A stretch of DNA of 37,349 bases, from contig FTLJ01000734.1 in NCBI GenBank assembly GCA_900155495.1, positions 1 through 37,349 of the forward strand, read 5' to 3'. Each line of letters starts with the position of its first letter. Positions within the stretch are counted from its first letter, which is position 1. Position numbers and translations under genes: made by a program. Shown here piece by piece: positions 21,784 to 32,200 of this stretch. The notes under the pieces are model-generated. The model was not told where the DNA came from, ran no database searches, and was given only the letters and a program-made list of their open reading frames with translations. Origin of the DNA: Porogramme epimiltina. Lineage: Eukaryota; Basidiomycota; Agaricomycetes; Polyporales; Polyporaceae.

Positions 21784-24260
21784 TCACACCTGCCGCCGCG
21801 CAGCTCCGCGGCCTCTGCCCCTCCCACGTCCGGGCTTCTTCGCGGACGCCTGCGTCGGCGGCGGCGGCGAGGAGCTCGTGTCGTCCTCCTCCGAGTCATC
21901 CTCGCGCGCCCGCCCCTTCCCGCCCCTCCGCCCTGCCGGCTCTCGTGCGCCACCTCCCGAGCCCCCTCCCCCTCCGGCAAGTTCGCGCTCTATCGGCTTC
22001 CAGTCACGGAACCGGCGTCGGCAGGCGGCGCTGCCCATCTCTTGGTACTCCTCCCGCGTCACGGCCCGCTGGGCAAACTCCGGGCGCCGGGCGAAGGTCA
22101 CGGCGGCGCGGTACGTCTCCAGGATAGGCCTAGCGGGAAGGAGAAGAGCAGAAACGCCAGTCAGACCGGTCGGTCAGCGTCCAGTCGCTCTAGAGTTAGA
22201 ATGAGGGAGAACGATTGGGGTTCTCGCTGAGCGCTCGGCCCCGCCCGCGGGTGGGCGTGCGCGCCCGACAAGACGCCGAGTGCGAGGAACGAGGGTGCGG
22301 GAGAAGGCTCGATAAGGAATACGTACTCCTTGGATGAGTACACGGCAACCTCGCAATCAATGGGCGCGAGTGAACGCAACTCCGACGTCCTATTAGGGGT
22401 TGAGGGCACGGGAGAGCACGCGCCCGCATCTGGTCAGTATCCGCATGTGAGGAGAGTGGAAGGGGTACGGGAGCGCCCCAGCGGACAGCGCAGCAGCGGG
22501 AGTTGCTGAGGTCCCGCACGTCAAACATACAGTCTGTTGCGGAGTCCGGGAAGGGCAGTGTTTCCGCCAACCAGTGCTATGTTAGCCCAAAAGAGGCCTT
22601 GCAGATCTTCGGGCAAGAGCGCAATGCTCGACGCCACCGTCTCAGGTAGCCCTGCCTGACCTAATCCTGGTAGGATAAAAAGACCACACATCAGCATGAG
22701 CGAAGGTTCAGGCGGACGGCGCAGGGGGCCCCGCGAGAAGGAAATGATAATTGCCGATGTCGGTCGGATGGAAGAGAATCTCTGGAATAGTGAACCGCTC
22801 GTTGTTCATCGCTAGGGTCTGGATGCCCTCCCTGAGCGACTCGCCTGGTTGGCGGATCCGCCCGGGCTTGTTGGCGGAGTAGTCCGGAAATATGTATTCC
22901 TGCACAATCGGATTACGAAGAGGGCTCGCACTACAAGACCGCTGGGTCAGTAAAAGGAGTAGGCATTGCCATCAACAAAGGAAGTATTCTTGAACAACGC
23001 ACCGGCATGTTTCAAGGTCTCCGCCAAAGTTCTCGGAGACGAAGCAACAAGCCTCCTTGATCTCGTTCATGATGTAGGTTTCCTCCATCATATTCCATTG
23101 GCGATACGAAACGGTCTCTTTCAAATGGTTCGTCAAGAGCTTCCCGCCAACGTCGATTCTAGACACAGGTGCGTTAGCATATAGAAGACTAATGCAAATT
23201 GAATGGCGACATCGCCGTGAGCGAAAGACACCGCGTGACCCATTTGAGCCGATTACACGCGTTGTCTACTTCCCAGTGTGCGCGAGAGCATCTGGGTAGA
23301 GAACGCCCGATGCCGGATGATATACGGAGACAATTACTACTTGCATTCGCGGTCCGAGATGAGGCAGGGCAAGAGCTTTACTAAAGATGATCTATTATCC
23401 GCAGAACTTCTGATCCGGTGTATCCATCTGTTCCAAGGCGTCATAACAAGGGGGAGATGTCCTTACCTTTTCACCGCCTCCCAAACCACCAGGCCGTTGA
23501 GGATAGGGACGACATGGGTGAAACTAAAGCCCGAATCCACGACCAATACACATTCGGGCGCTGGCGACCCTGGCTGTGCCAAAAGGGGGCCATATGGAAT
23601 GAGTGATGCAGCTAGCGGTGAATCAAGCCCCAAGGCGTTAGTGGAAGTTAAACTAGGCGTTTAGGGGCACGACGGACGGGTGCATCTGTGGTACGACCGG
23701 AATTCGTATTCTTCGAAAACGAACTGATCATAGACATCCTGGATGTTGGGCAGGTTGAAGTAGGGTTCTGTTATCAGCAAAGAGGATTCTGTCGTGTTGA
23801 TCTAGACGGCGGGATGGGCTACTAAATTAGCAACGCTGGCCGAAGATAGGAGGCACTGTTGAACGCGTGATCGACTGACCCCCAGCACTTCGTTGGACAG
23901 GAGACCATCCCATATGACCTTTTGGGCATCCCAGTCAACGAGGAATCCCTGAAGGCTGCAACGTTTTTGTTTCCGTGTCAGTGTGTTGATGGTTTCACGG
24001 CGCGCACCTTCTCGAACGGCAGACGGTAGCGGAGAGAAGTGAAGTCTCGGCATCTTGCTAGCTCGTGCCCGACGTACGTCGCGTTCTCGCTCTTCGCACG
24101 AACTACAGCATTTGTGATAACGCTGTCAGCAGTCAGGATACTGTCACACCCTTGGGAAGAGAGTGACCGACTGGGGCCGTTGGTCGTGAACGCCGAGAAT
24201 GCCAGCCTTGATGGTCGAGGCTCCGTTGTCGAGAATAACCGTGGCGTGCTTGGGGGGCAT
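21784..24260 (-). CDS. ARP6: Actin-related protein Arp6 (SWR1 complex), first junction unresolved
   Basis: Ten exons: exon 1 from 24260 to 24168 or 24148, then 24122-24008, 23948-23880, 23801-23678, 23611-23467, 23158-23003, 22930-22755, 22666-22531, 22389-22327, 22129-21784 (about 480 aa). Arp6 signatures run in order: [150 protein letters not shown]. Arp6 anchors Swc6/Swc2 in SWR1, which deposits H2A.Z. Three features are odd. The exon 1/2 join needs a 1-nt shift or a 25-nt intron. One intron (22667-22754) is GC-AG. The last 67 residues are a Gly/Ser/acidic then RG-rich tail. Introns of 308, 197 and 141 bp are long for this region. Confidence 0.9.
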
Positions 24261-25075
24261 GTCCAGAGCAGCACAGCATAGGCTAGACTGGGCCGTGGGG
24301 GCGTCTGCGGACGCACGAACGCCGCAGCGGAGGCAAGAGCCAGGGAAGGAGGAGGACTCGGAGGAAGCCCGACAAGCGCAAGACGCCCGTCCGCCAGAGG
24401 CTAGCGCGCGGCGGGACGAGGACGCGGGTCACGAGACCGTCACATGCTAGCGTCACGCCGACGGCGATTGGCCAGGGGCGGCCCGAGACTCGAGGCTCGA
24501 GCGCTGTTCGACTCGACCAGGAGCCTGAGCCTGAGCACGTCGTCCGCGGCGTCCGCGATAGAAGCAGTGCCGAGCGTGTACGCCCAACCCAAGGTGCGAC
24601 GGGCTTGCCGCATCGTGTGTGCTGTTACTGACGATCCAATTCATCGGGGTCGGCTGCGGTGCACAGATACAATCCCGCCTACGCCGGTCGAGACTCTCCC
24701 GCCTCTTCAGGCTGACTTTCTCCAGCCGGATCTTGGTGAGCACCCACCGGCGAAGTCGTATCTCCTCGACGTGCCTCAATTTCCCGAGATCTAGTCCCCA
24801 TCCTTCGACATCTCACCACTACTACAGCCTCTCCAACTGCAGCCTTGCACGACCCAGAGCCCGTGTCCCAATTATCGACACCGCTCGCTCGTTCCGGCAC
24901 AACAGCTTGATCATCCCACAGATTCCTCCCCCCCCCCCCCCCCCCCCCCNNCTCCCCCCAAATTCCCCCCCCCCCCCCCCCCCAACTGTTTGCACTCAAA
25001 AATTGCTCTGCAGCCGCTCTCACTTCCGTCTACCATTGACCGGTCTGTTCCTGTGTACTTCATCCGGCTCGATCG
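24261..25075. promoter_or_regulatory. Divergent Arp6/TANGO2 promoter region with poly-C tract
   Basis: 815 bp between divergent starts. The right part is pyrimidine-rich and contains long C runs broken by two undetermined bases. The open frames crossing it have no domain. No RNA gene was recognised. Confidence 0.5.
24928..24983. repeat. Poly-C / poly-G tract with two Ns
   Basis: A run of 22 C (24928-24949), two N (24950-24951), a short CTCCCCCC segment, AAATT, then 19 C (24965-24983). The N pair marks an unresolved base call or a gap of unknown true size. The opposite strand could form a G-quadruplex. Confidence 0.9.
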
Positions 25076-26561
25076 ATGTGTGTCGGTTTTTGGTCTCTCG
25101 AACACCCCGATTTCGCCCTGTACGTACAAATCGCTGCAACTTCATCTTCCCCAATGGTCTCTGATTCTGTTCTCGACCCCGCAGGATCCTATGCACCAAT
25201 AGAGACGAGTTCCTCTCTCGTCCGACTGCGCCTGCTCATTGGCACTCCTTCGGGCCAATCGGCACCGACGACCACGGAGAAGGCGAAGTCCTGTCCGGTC
25301 GAGACCTCTCCGCTGGCGGGACCTGGGCAGGCATCAGTCGCACGGGCAGGCTCGCTCTCTTGTGTGTCACCCCGCGAGCTCTTGGCCGCGTGCTACTGTA
25401 CGCTAGTTTGTGCTGACTAGTGGCGGACTGAATGCCTAGGACGAACATCACGGAACCCGTGCGGAAGTATACCTCTTCCCGCGGCGACCTCACCGCCGCC
25501 TTCCTCGTCCCCCAGACCCCCGGTGCGACGCTACAGGCCGAGATCGACGCTTTCCTAGCCGTGAATCGCGACCGCGCCTATGCCGGATTCAACATGCTAC
25601 TCCTCTCCCCATCCCGGACCGCGAGCCCGGGTAGCGGCGGGCTCGCCTTCGACGGGGCGATCCTCACGAATTCGGGTGGCGGCGGCAAGATCACCTCCCG
25701 CGCGCTCTCGGAAGATGAGCGCCTCTGCGGCGGGCTGTCGAACGGGCTCACCGACCCTGGCGCTCCCGCATGGCCCAAGGTCGAACATGGCAGGACTGCG
25801 TTCGCGCACGATGTGCTCGACACGCTACCCCGCGATGCCACAGAGGCCGAGATCGTGGAGCGGCTGTTCGCGCTTCTGACGTGAGCTTTGTTCCCTTCTC
25901 ATCCACACCTTTCCTTCGTATTCCAGCTCCGCCGCCGCATCCTACCCCTCCCGCCGCCTCTCCGTCTCCCACTTCCCCTTCCTGTTCCCCCCGCCCCCCC
26001 GTCTGCTCGCGTCCTTGGCCTTCTCGGCTGGCGGCCGTGCACCCGCGAACCGTTTCCGGGCTCCGGGCTCTCCCTTCGGGCCTCGCCCCGTCCGCTCTCT
26101 CTTGGCTCTGATTCGCTGACACGCCCCTCCCCGTCCCCCCGCTTCCCGTCGCTCGTCTCCCATTTCCCTTCCCTAGCTGGCGGAGCGACAGCCCGCCCAC
26201 CGCGCGCTCCGAGCTGCGCAACACGATCCAGGTCGAGCCCCTCGCCCTCCGCCTCGACGGCGCGCCGATGCACACGAGCCCCCACCCGAGCCCGCCCCGG
26301 GGCGCCGCCGCTCCGGGAAGCTCGGACTCGCAGCGACAGGACCCGCCAGCGCACGCGAGGGAGGGTGAAGAGGGGCGCAGGCGGCGGTGGCGCGAGCTGT
26401 ATTACGGCACGCGCCTGTCGACGGTGCTCCTCGTCCGCCGGGACGGGAGCGCGGCCTTCGTCGAGCGGGACGTGTGGACGCTCGATGCCGCCACGGGCGC
26501 GCCCGCGCGTGCCACCCCCGCGGGGCGCGACCGCGTGTTCCGCTTCCAGATTGCGCTCTGA
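25076..26561 (+). CDS. TANGO2: TANGO2/NRDE family protein
   Basis: Four exons: 25076-25119, 25185-25361, 25440-25880, 26177-26561 (348 aa). It starts [15 protein letters not shown], with the conserved Cys2, followed by the family-defining NRDE at residues 20-23 ([20 protein letters not shown]). Then come [58 protein letters not shown], and the C-terminal [41 protein letters not shown]2 proteins are linked to Golgi organisation and to heme and acyl-CoA/lipid handling in mitochondria and cytosol; biochemistry is still debated. Between LRLDG and the YYGTRLS strand there is a low-complexity Pro/Ser/Arg-rich insert of about 40 residues, making it longer than the roughly 276-residue human protein. 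Intron 3 is 296 bp and CT-rich, against 65 and 78 bp for the other two. Confidence 0.92.
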
Positions 26562-27518
26562 TTCGCATGGCGGCGGGCGCCCGCACGCGCCCCGTGTGGG
26601 CGGTCTGGCTCTGGGTCCGGGCAGCCAATCCGGCGGCGCGCGGGCGCGGCGGGACGAAGAAGTCGGAGGCCGAGATTATCGATTGCGTGTGTGTGGGGCG
26701 CGCGCCCGCCCGCGCGGAGGACGGGAAATGGGGGGATCGGGGATTCGGGCGGCCACTTGGGCAGGACCGGGGCTGTCAGTTGCTTATTGGCGAGCGTGCA
26801 TGGATTACCGGGCTGCTCGGATGGGCACGAGCGACGCGCTAGCGACTCGCGACTGCGCAGCGAGGAAGCCGAAGATTTTTCGGACGGCGCGAGGCGAGGT
26901 GTGACGGGGCGGTGGCCGGAAGTGTAGGCACTCCAAGGATAGGAACGGCAAGGCAGCTGCGAGAAACAAACCCGCGCGAGGGGCGGCGCGGCGATGGGTA
27001 CGGTGAGAGCGCAGGCGCGGCAGGCGGGGTGCTGGACCTCATTATAATGCGATTACGCTACTATTGCTACACACGTACGACGAGGCCGTATAATGTACAC
27101 GCATGGATGCATGGCGCGACCTGGCGATGGCAGCGGGGCCCCCGGGATCCTACATATGATAAATATTACAGCGGCCGACCGGGGGGCGTGTGGTATATGG
27201 GCGGGGGGAGCATGGGTGTGGAAATGAAAGCGCGCGCCGCGGCTCGGCACGGCGCGGCGCTGGCGGGGAGGAGCTGGGGTGAGGCAATACGGCCGACGGC
27301 GGCCATCGATAGCGACGCTGCAGTAAGGGGTGACAGAGTCCATATAGTCATAAGTGTCCGCGCGTATCGAGAAGGTGTCATGGGGGTGGAGACACGGGGA
27401 ACTTCCAGGGAGACAGAGGGGCGGACGAGAGCGGGCGCAAAAAGGAAAACGCACGAAACGCTTTGGGAGGGAGCACGACGCGTACGAGGCCGGGGCACGG
27501 CGAGGCGGGGCGCGGGCC
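26562..27518. other. Convergent 3' intergenic region
   Basis: 957 bp between the TANGO2 stop (+) and the regulator stop (-). GC-rich, with an AT-rich patch at 27040-27190 that may hold polyadenylation signals. Open frames here are chance products of GC richness. Confidence 0.5.
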
Positions 27519-29179
27519 CTAGTTGATGTGGTACGTTTTGTGGAAGACGGCGTGCTCCGCCTGGCCCGCGGCGACCGGGAAGTACGAGTCGTACGGGGCC
27601 TGTTGGGGCAGCGCCGCGGCACCCGCCCACTGGTCGTGCGCCGAGTGCAGCTGGGCGGCGGCGGCGCCCGCACCCGCGGCGCCGCTGAGGCTCGACTGGC
27701 TCGACGTCGAGATGGGCGACATGCTCAGCTCGGTCTCTGTCGGCGTGGCGAGGCCCTCGTACGACGCGGACGACGTCCCCGGGCTATTCCCGCTGCTCGA
27801 AACGACGTGAGCACTCGAGCACACGCGCGGGGACGGCCGCAGGGGGCGGTCGAGGGGGCGGAAATGACACTCACTGCATGATGTCGTGCAGCTCAGCGAC
27901 GCGGCGCGTGATGACGCACGATGCCTGCTGGCGCGGGGTGGAGTGCTCTGGCAGCTGCCGCAGGAGCGCGAGTGCGTTCTGGAGCTGCTGCGTGAGCGCG
28001 ATGAGGGCGTTGCCCGCGGCGGGGTTCGTGAGGCAGACGCAGGTCTGCTGGACGAAGCCGCCCTGCTGGTGATGGTGGTGGTGATGCTGGTCTTGGTAAT
28101 AGTGCTCGCTACCGCCGGTGTAGCACGCGGCGGCGTCGTCCGTGGGGGAGTACACGCCGCCGGCCGCGCCGCCGGTCTGTCGGCCGTAGAGGGCGTACTG
28201 CTGGCCGGAGGCGTCGACGCCGGTGTGGGGGGGCGAGGGGGTGAAGCGGTAGAGCGAGTGCTGGCCCGACGGGTCCGCGCCCTGCTCGGTCTTGATCGCA
28301 GGGGGCAGCCGCCCACCGTCCTCGGGCCGCCCCCCGCCGTCGCGCCCCTTCGGGAACTGGAGCCGCCGGGACGACCGCGAGTGCCACTTCTCGGTCGCGT
28401 CGCCGTCGCAGAAGTTGGGCTCTGCCCATTTCGGGTGGGGTTTGCCTGCAGGGGCAGATAAGGATCGGGCGGGGAGAAGCGCGGGCGCGCAGTGTGTGGA
28501 GGGGAAGGCGGGCGGCGGAGACGCACCTCGCAGCTCGCGGACGAGGCTCTCGAGCTCGGCGATTCGATTCCGCAACCTCGTGTTCTCGTCGACATTCGGA
28601 TCATCCCTGGAGCGGTCCACGCAGTCAGTCCACCGTGGTCTAGGGCGCGCGATGTCGGCGAACCCCGACAAACGACTGACCTGAGCGCGGGGTCGTCGAC
28701 TTCGTAGACACAGAGCCCGGTCTGTGTGGCGCGGAGAAGAGGGGCGGGGTGAGCGGGCGGCGGAGTACAAAAAAGGAGAGGCGCAGTACCAAGCCCAGCT
28801 GTATGCAGCGCTGGCACGGCCGCTTCCTGTCGCACTGTTGAGTAATAGAAGGTAAGCGAAGCTCGGGAGTACGGCGCATGGTGGTCCACGCGTACCTTTC
28901 TCTTCGACGTGTGACAGTTCAGACATGATTGTGTGGTCCGGTTGCGCCGCCTGGGAGCAATGAAGACGAGATGAGATGCAACCCCGGAGAGGTGGAGGGT
29001 GAGAGAGGGGAGGGGGTGAAAGCCGGAGGGGGAGAAGCGCGCGGCGAGGAGAGTGCTCACCTCTTGCGGTGGTCGACCTCCAGGCCAGCGGCGAGATCAA
29101 AGTCCATGATTTCGCCCTTGAACTGCAGAGGCTGGTGGAAGGTGTCCGAAGGGACGATAGCGGCAGACGACATGGTCAT
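27519..29179 (-). CDS. Zn2Cys6 fungal transcription factor
   Basis: Seven exons: 29179-29061, 28950-28896, 28834-28790, 28721-28681, 28606-28527, 28445-27875, 27792-27519 (394 aa). The binuclear zinc cluster is complete: Cys49, 52, 59, 65, 68 and 77 in the spacing C-x2-C-x6-C-x5-C-x2-C-x8-C (SCLNCHTSKRK, then CDRKRPCQRCIQLGL). It is encoded across three small exons. A short leucine-zipper-like helix follows (NTRLRNRIAELESLVREL, about residues 94-112), consistent with dimeric binding to CGG half-sites. The rest is low complexity: Pro/Ser stretches, a six-His run before QQGGFVQQ, and a Ser/Thr/Ala-rich end. I see no classical fungal-specific middle homology domain. The N-terminal layout recalls the PriB-type basidiomycete regulators, from memory only. 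Its targets are unknown. The ATG at 29177-29179 has a near-ideal context and a TATA box about 45 bp upstream. Confidence 0.9.
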
Positions 29180-29223
29180 GGTGGCGATGGGGAGTCGGCG
29201 GAATGGGCGGGACGGGGCGCGAC

Positions 29224-29231
29224 TTTATAAA
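29224..29231 (-). promoter_or_regulatory. TATA box of the Zn2Cys6 factor
   Basis: TTTATAAA lies about 45 bp upstream of the start codon, which sits in GCCACCATGA, an optimal initiation context. Together they predict a very short leader and efficient translation. Confidence 0.6.
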
Positions 29232-32200
29232 CTGGCGAGCGCCATAGAAGAATGGCTTGACGGCCCAGATGGAGGAGATCTAAGAGGGGCGACCAACCGA
29301 TCCAGAGTTACGGCTACGGCTTCGAAAGACCAAGGACAAACAGGCCCGAAATTGGAGCGGGAGCTGAGGAGCACGGCCCTGAAAGCGCTTCTGGGCCAGA
29401 CGTGGGGAATATGGGTTTCGCGCCGGGGTGTGACACCGTGCGAGCGAGGGAGCGTGAGCAGGAAATCGGGAGGTCCAACAATCGCTCAGACCGCGGAAGC
29501 AGATAAGATTTACTCTGCACGGGCAGGTCTGCGAGTGCCACGGACCACGTCGAATGCCGTTATGCATGGAATGATGATATCTTGGACTCAGCTCTGAACT
29601 CAGATACCGCACTCGTATAGGCATCACACCGCGCCCTTTGGGCGCCGGCCGATGCAGGGCGTCGACGGCGCGCCGCCACCAACTTGGAATCGTAGTAAGC
29701 AATGCACTCCTTGGCCGCGCGCGGGCGGGGGCGCAGGGGCTGAGCCCCGGTCGACCGCCTGGCGCGGCCCCTCTCCCGCGCGCGCACAGACGGCGGTTCG
29801 CGTTATTCGCGTTCGATGCGCCTGCCAGACGCGCGCGTCGTCGGGTTGCCGTGCTGTAACGCGCTTCAGTGACCCCCGACGAGGTTCGCGTTCGCTGGCG
29901 TCCTTGGCGGCTGCCATGCTCGCGACGGGAGAGATGGAGCAGAGACGCGTTCTGTTCGCAATATATCCAGGGACAGGAGGTCCCCGGGCAACGCCGCGCA
30001 CCGGGTCGGGCGTCGGGGTCGCAGGGTTCGGGATGACAGGAAAGTACATATGCCATCACCGTGGGCCTGTTATAATCGTCCCGGAGGGTGATTGATCAGC
30101 AGGCAATTGTGTATGTACAATGAACATCCTCGACGACGACGACGGAACAGGTCGTCGATAGGCCATGGCGCCGCGGAGTGTGGGGGGACCATTAATTGGG
30201 TTCTGGCGGGTCAGGCGAGACGGCAGGTAGGGCGCTCGTCGGAGGCATTACTGGCAATCAGGACGGCGTGTGGGATATACGGTAAAGAAGCTGCACGCTA
30301 CGCGGGATTGGATCGAGGGGGCTGGACTCTGGGAGGCCGGAGAGGAGTGGCGACCTGAACGGGTGCACTGGACACCGAGCTGGGACGCCGGGTAAACGGA
30401 TGAGGAGGAGGGGGTCAGCTCCCTGACCACGTTCGCGTTCGATGCCGACGGCGTGCTCGGGGCGAGCGCAGAGGGGGTGCAGGGCCCGCTGGCCGCCCTT
30501 CGCGCTGGCTCCTTCCGGCCATTCTGATGGGCTCTGGGACCCCTCTCTCTCGCGCGGGCGTCCGTCGGCGAGGAGCGGGGGGTGCGCGTCTGGGGCGCAG
30601 GGGCCGCGGACGAGGACGCCGGCGCGGACGGAGGCTGGCCAGAACAGGCAGACCGCTGGTCCGGTTGGGACGGCGGCAGGGACGGCGGCGGGCGCAGAGG
30701 GAAGAGCGAAGAGACGCCGGGGCCGGAGGGGCGGACGGCGACGGGAGAGGGAGCGTAGATCCCCTCCCTACGCGTGGCAAACCCGTCACTGGCAAATGAC
30801 GTGCCCATCAGAATGTGGCGTTTGAGTTTGGCCTCGCATTCTATACCTTACGTTACCGCGCCAGCCCACAGCGCCTCCCCCAGCTGCCCGCCCAGGTCGC
30901 ACAGAGCCAGCACTCGCACCGCACACGAACTCTCCTCTCTTCTCCTCGCCCGCAAGCCGCGAGCGGCCAGCCACCCCAGCCCGCGCGACGGCACAGACGC
31001 CACCGCGCCCGGTGCGCATCTGCGCCCCCGCGCCCGCCGAGCCACCATCGCCCCGCAGCCCTTTCCGGGCCATCCCAAACAGCACGACGGCCGGGCGACC
31101 GCGCAACTCGCCGCGCGCCCGCGCCCGCGCCAGAGAGAGAGACAATGCAACCCAGTCCAGCACCCTGGCGCGCATCTCCCTTAGCCAATCTCGCGCGCAC
31201 GCGCACGCCAATCGGCGAGGCATCCGAGGGCCGACCCGCCGGGAGGCCCCACCCCCTCCCGCCGTGCGGCCCGTGCTGCTGAGCAACAACCTTCGCGAGA
31301 TACAGTACGCCCCGGCCGCGAGAACGCGAAGAACGCTGAGCGAGAGGCGAGCCTAGGCAGGCGCCGCGCCACGGAGATACCTCTCCAGCAAGAACGCGGG
31401 CCCGCGAACGAGAGCAAATCTGTCCGATCATCCAGGGCGACTTGTCACGCACCGCGGACAAGCGTCTGGGCGAGTCTCCGGGCCCACGAGCCCATACGAC
31501 CCGCCGCGCACAGTCTTCTCCTCGCGCCGGCCGGGAAGCGGGCGTCCCATTGGCATGAGAGGGCTGAGCCGTGTGTCAACCGAGTGCTCAAAGGGGACTA
31601 GATTTAGATTTCCGATGGCGCGACGGCATCCTGCGGGCGGACGGCCGAAAGTAGGAGTAAAATACAGTTTAAGACACGATGGGAAAACTCACCGGAGCAC
31701 TGATACCAGCTGATGATCTTCGGCCCGCCTGACGACAGTCAATCGAGGGCTCAGTGAAGGTTCGCGTGTGCTGGAGCGTGCGCAGGTATCAAGGACAATC
31801 GCCGTGCGGTTCCCTGGCAGAACGGGCGGGCCGCCCCTGGCTAGAAGCCTCCGGCGCAAGGATACGGTGGCAGGACAGGGAATTGGTGAGAGCGCACAAG
31901 CCCGTTCCGAGCATTGCAGCGGGCGGGGGGCTCGAACCACAGCCTTTTGCACATGACGGGCTTTCTAAATCCGTGCATTAAGGAGAGGCAATCAGGAGAA
32001 GCATTGAATATTTCGTGGTCCGCGGAAGCCGGGCGGACGCCAGAGAACCACGGGCGATTCCTGGAACAAACACCGAGCGGGACGTACGAGGGAGGGACTC
32101 GGCTCGACGGGGGCCAGGCGGGATGGGTGCTGTCCGTCGAAGAGAGCGTTACGGTGTGTGCACCGGCGGGCGTGACGGACGGTGGTTGAAAGCGGTTCGC

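Noticed and set aside
29280..30059. 259-codon minus-strand open frame upstream of the Zn2Cys6 factor
   Set aside because: Composition is that of random GC-rich sequence, with no start context, splice sites or family resemblance.
30131..30145. Short GAC/CGA trinucleotide repeat
   Set aside because: Only about five units; ordinary microsatellite, not a structured array or CRISPR.
31928..31938. A tRNA B-box-like GGTTCGAGCCC on the minus strand
   Set aside because: No matching T-stem partner, no A box at the right distance, and no foldable anticodon arm or acceptor stem. It looks like a chance match.
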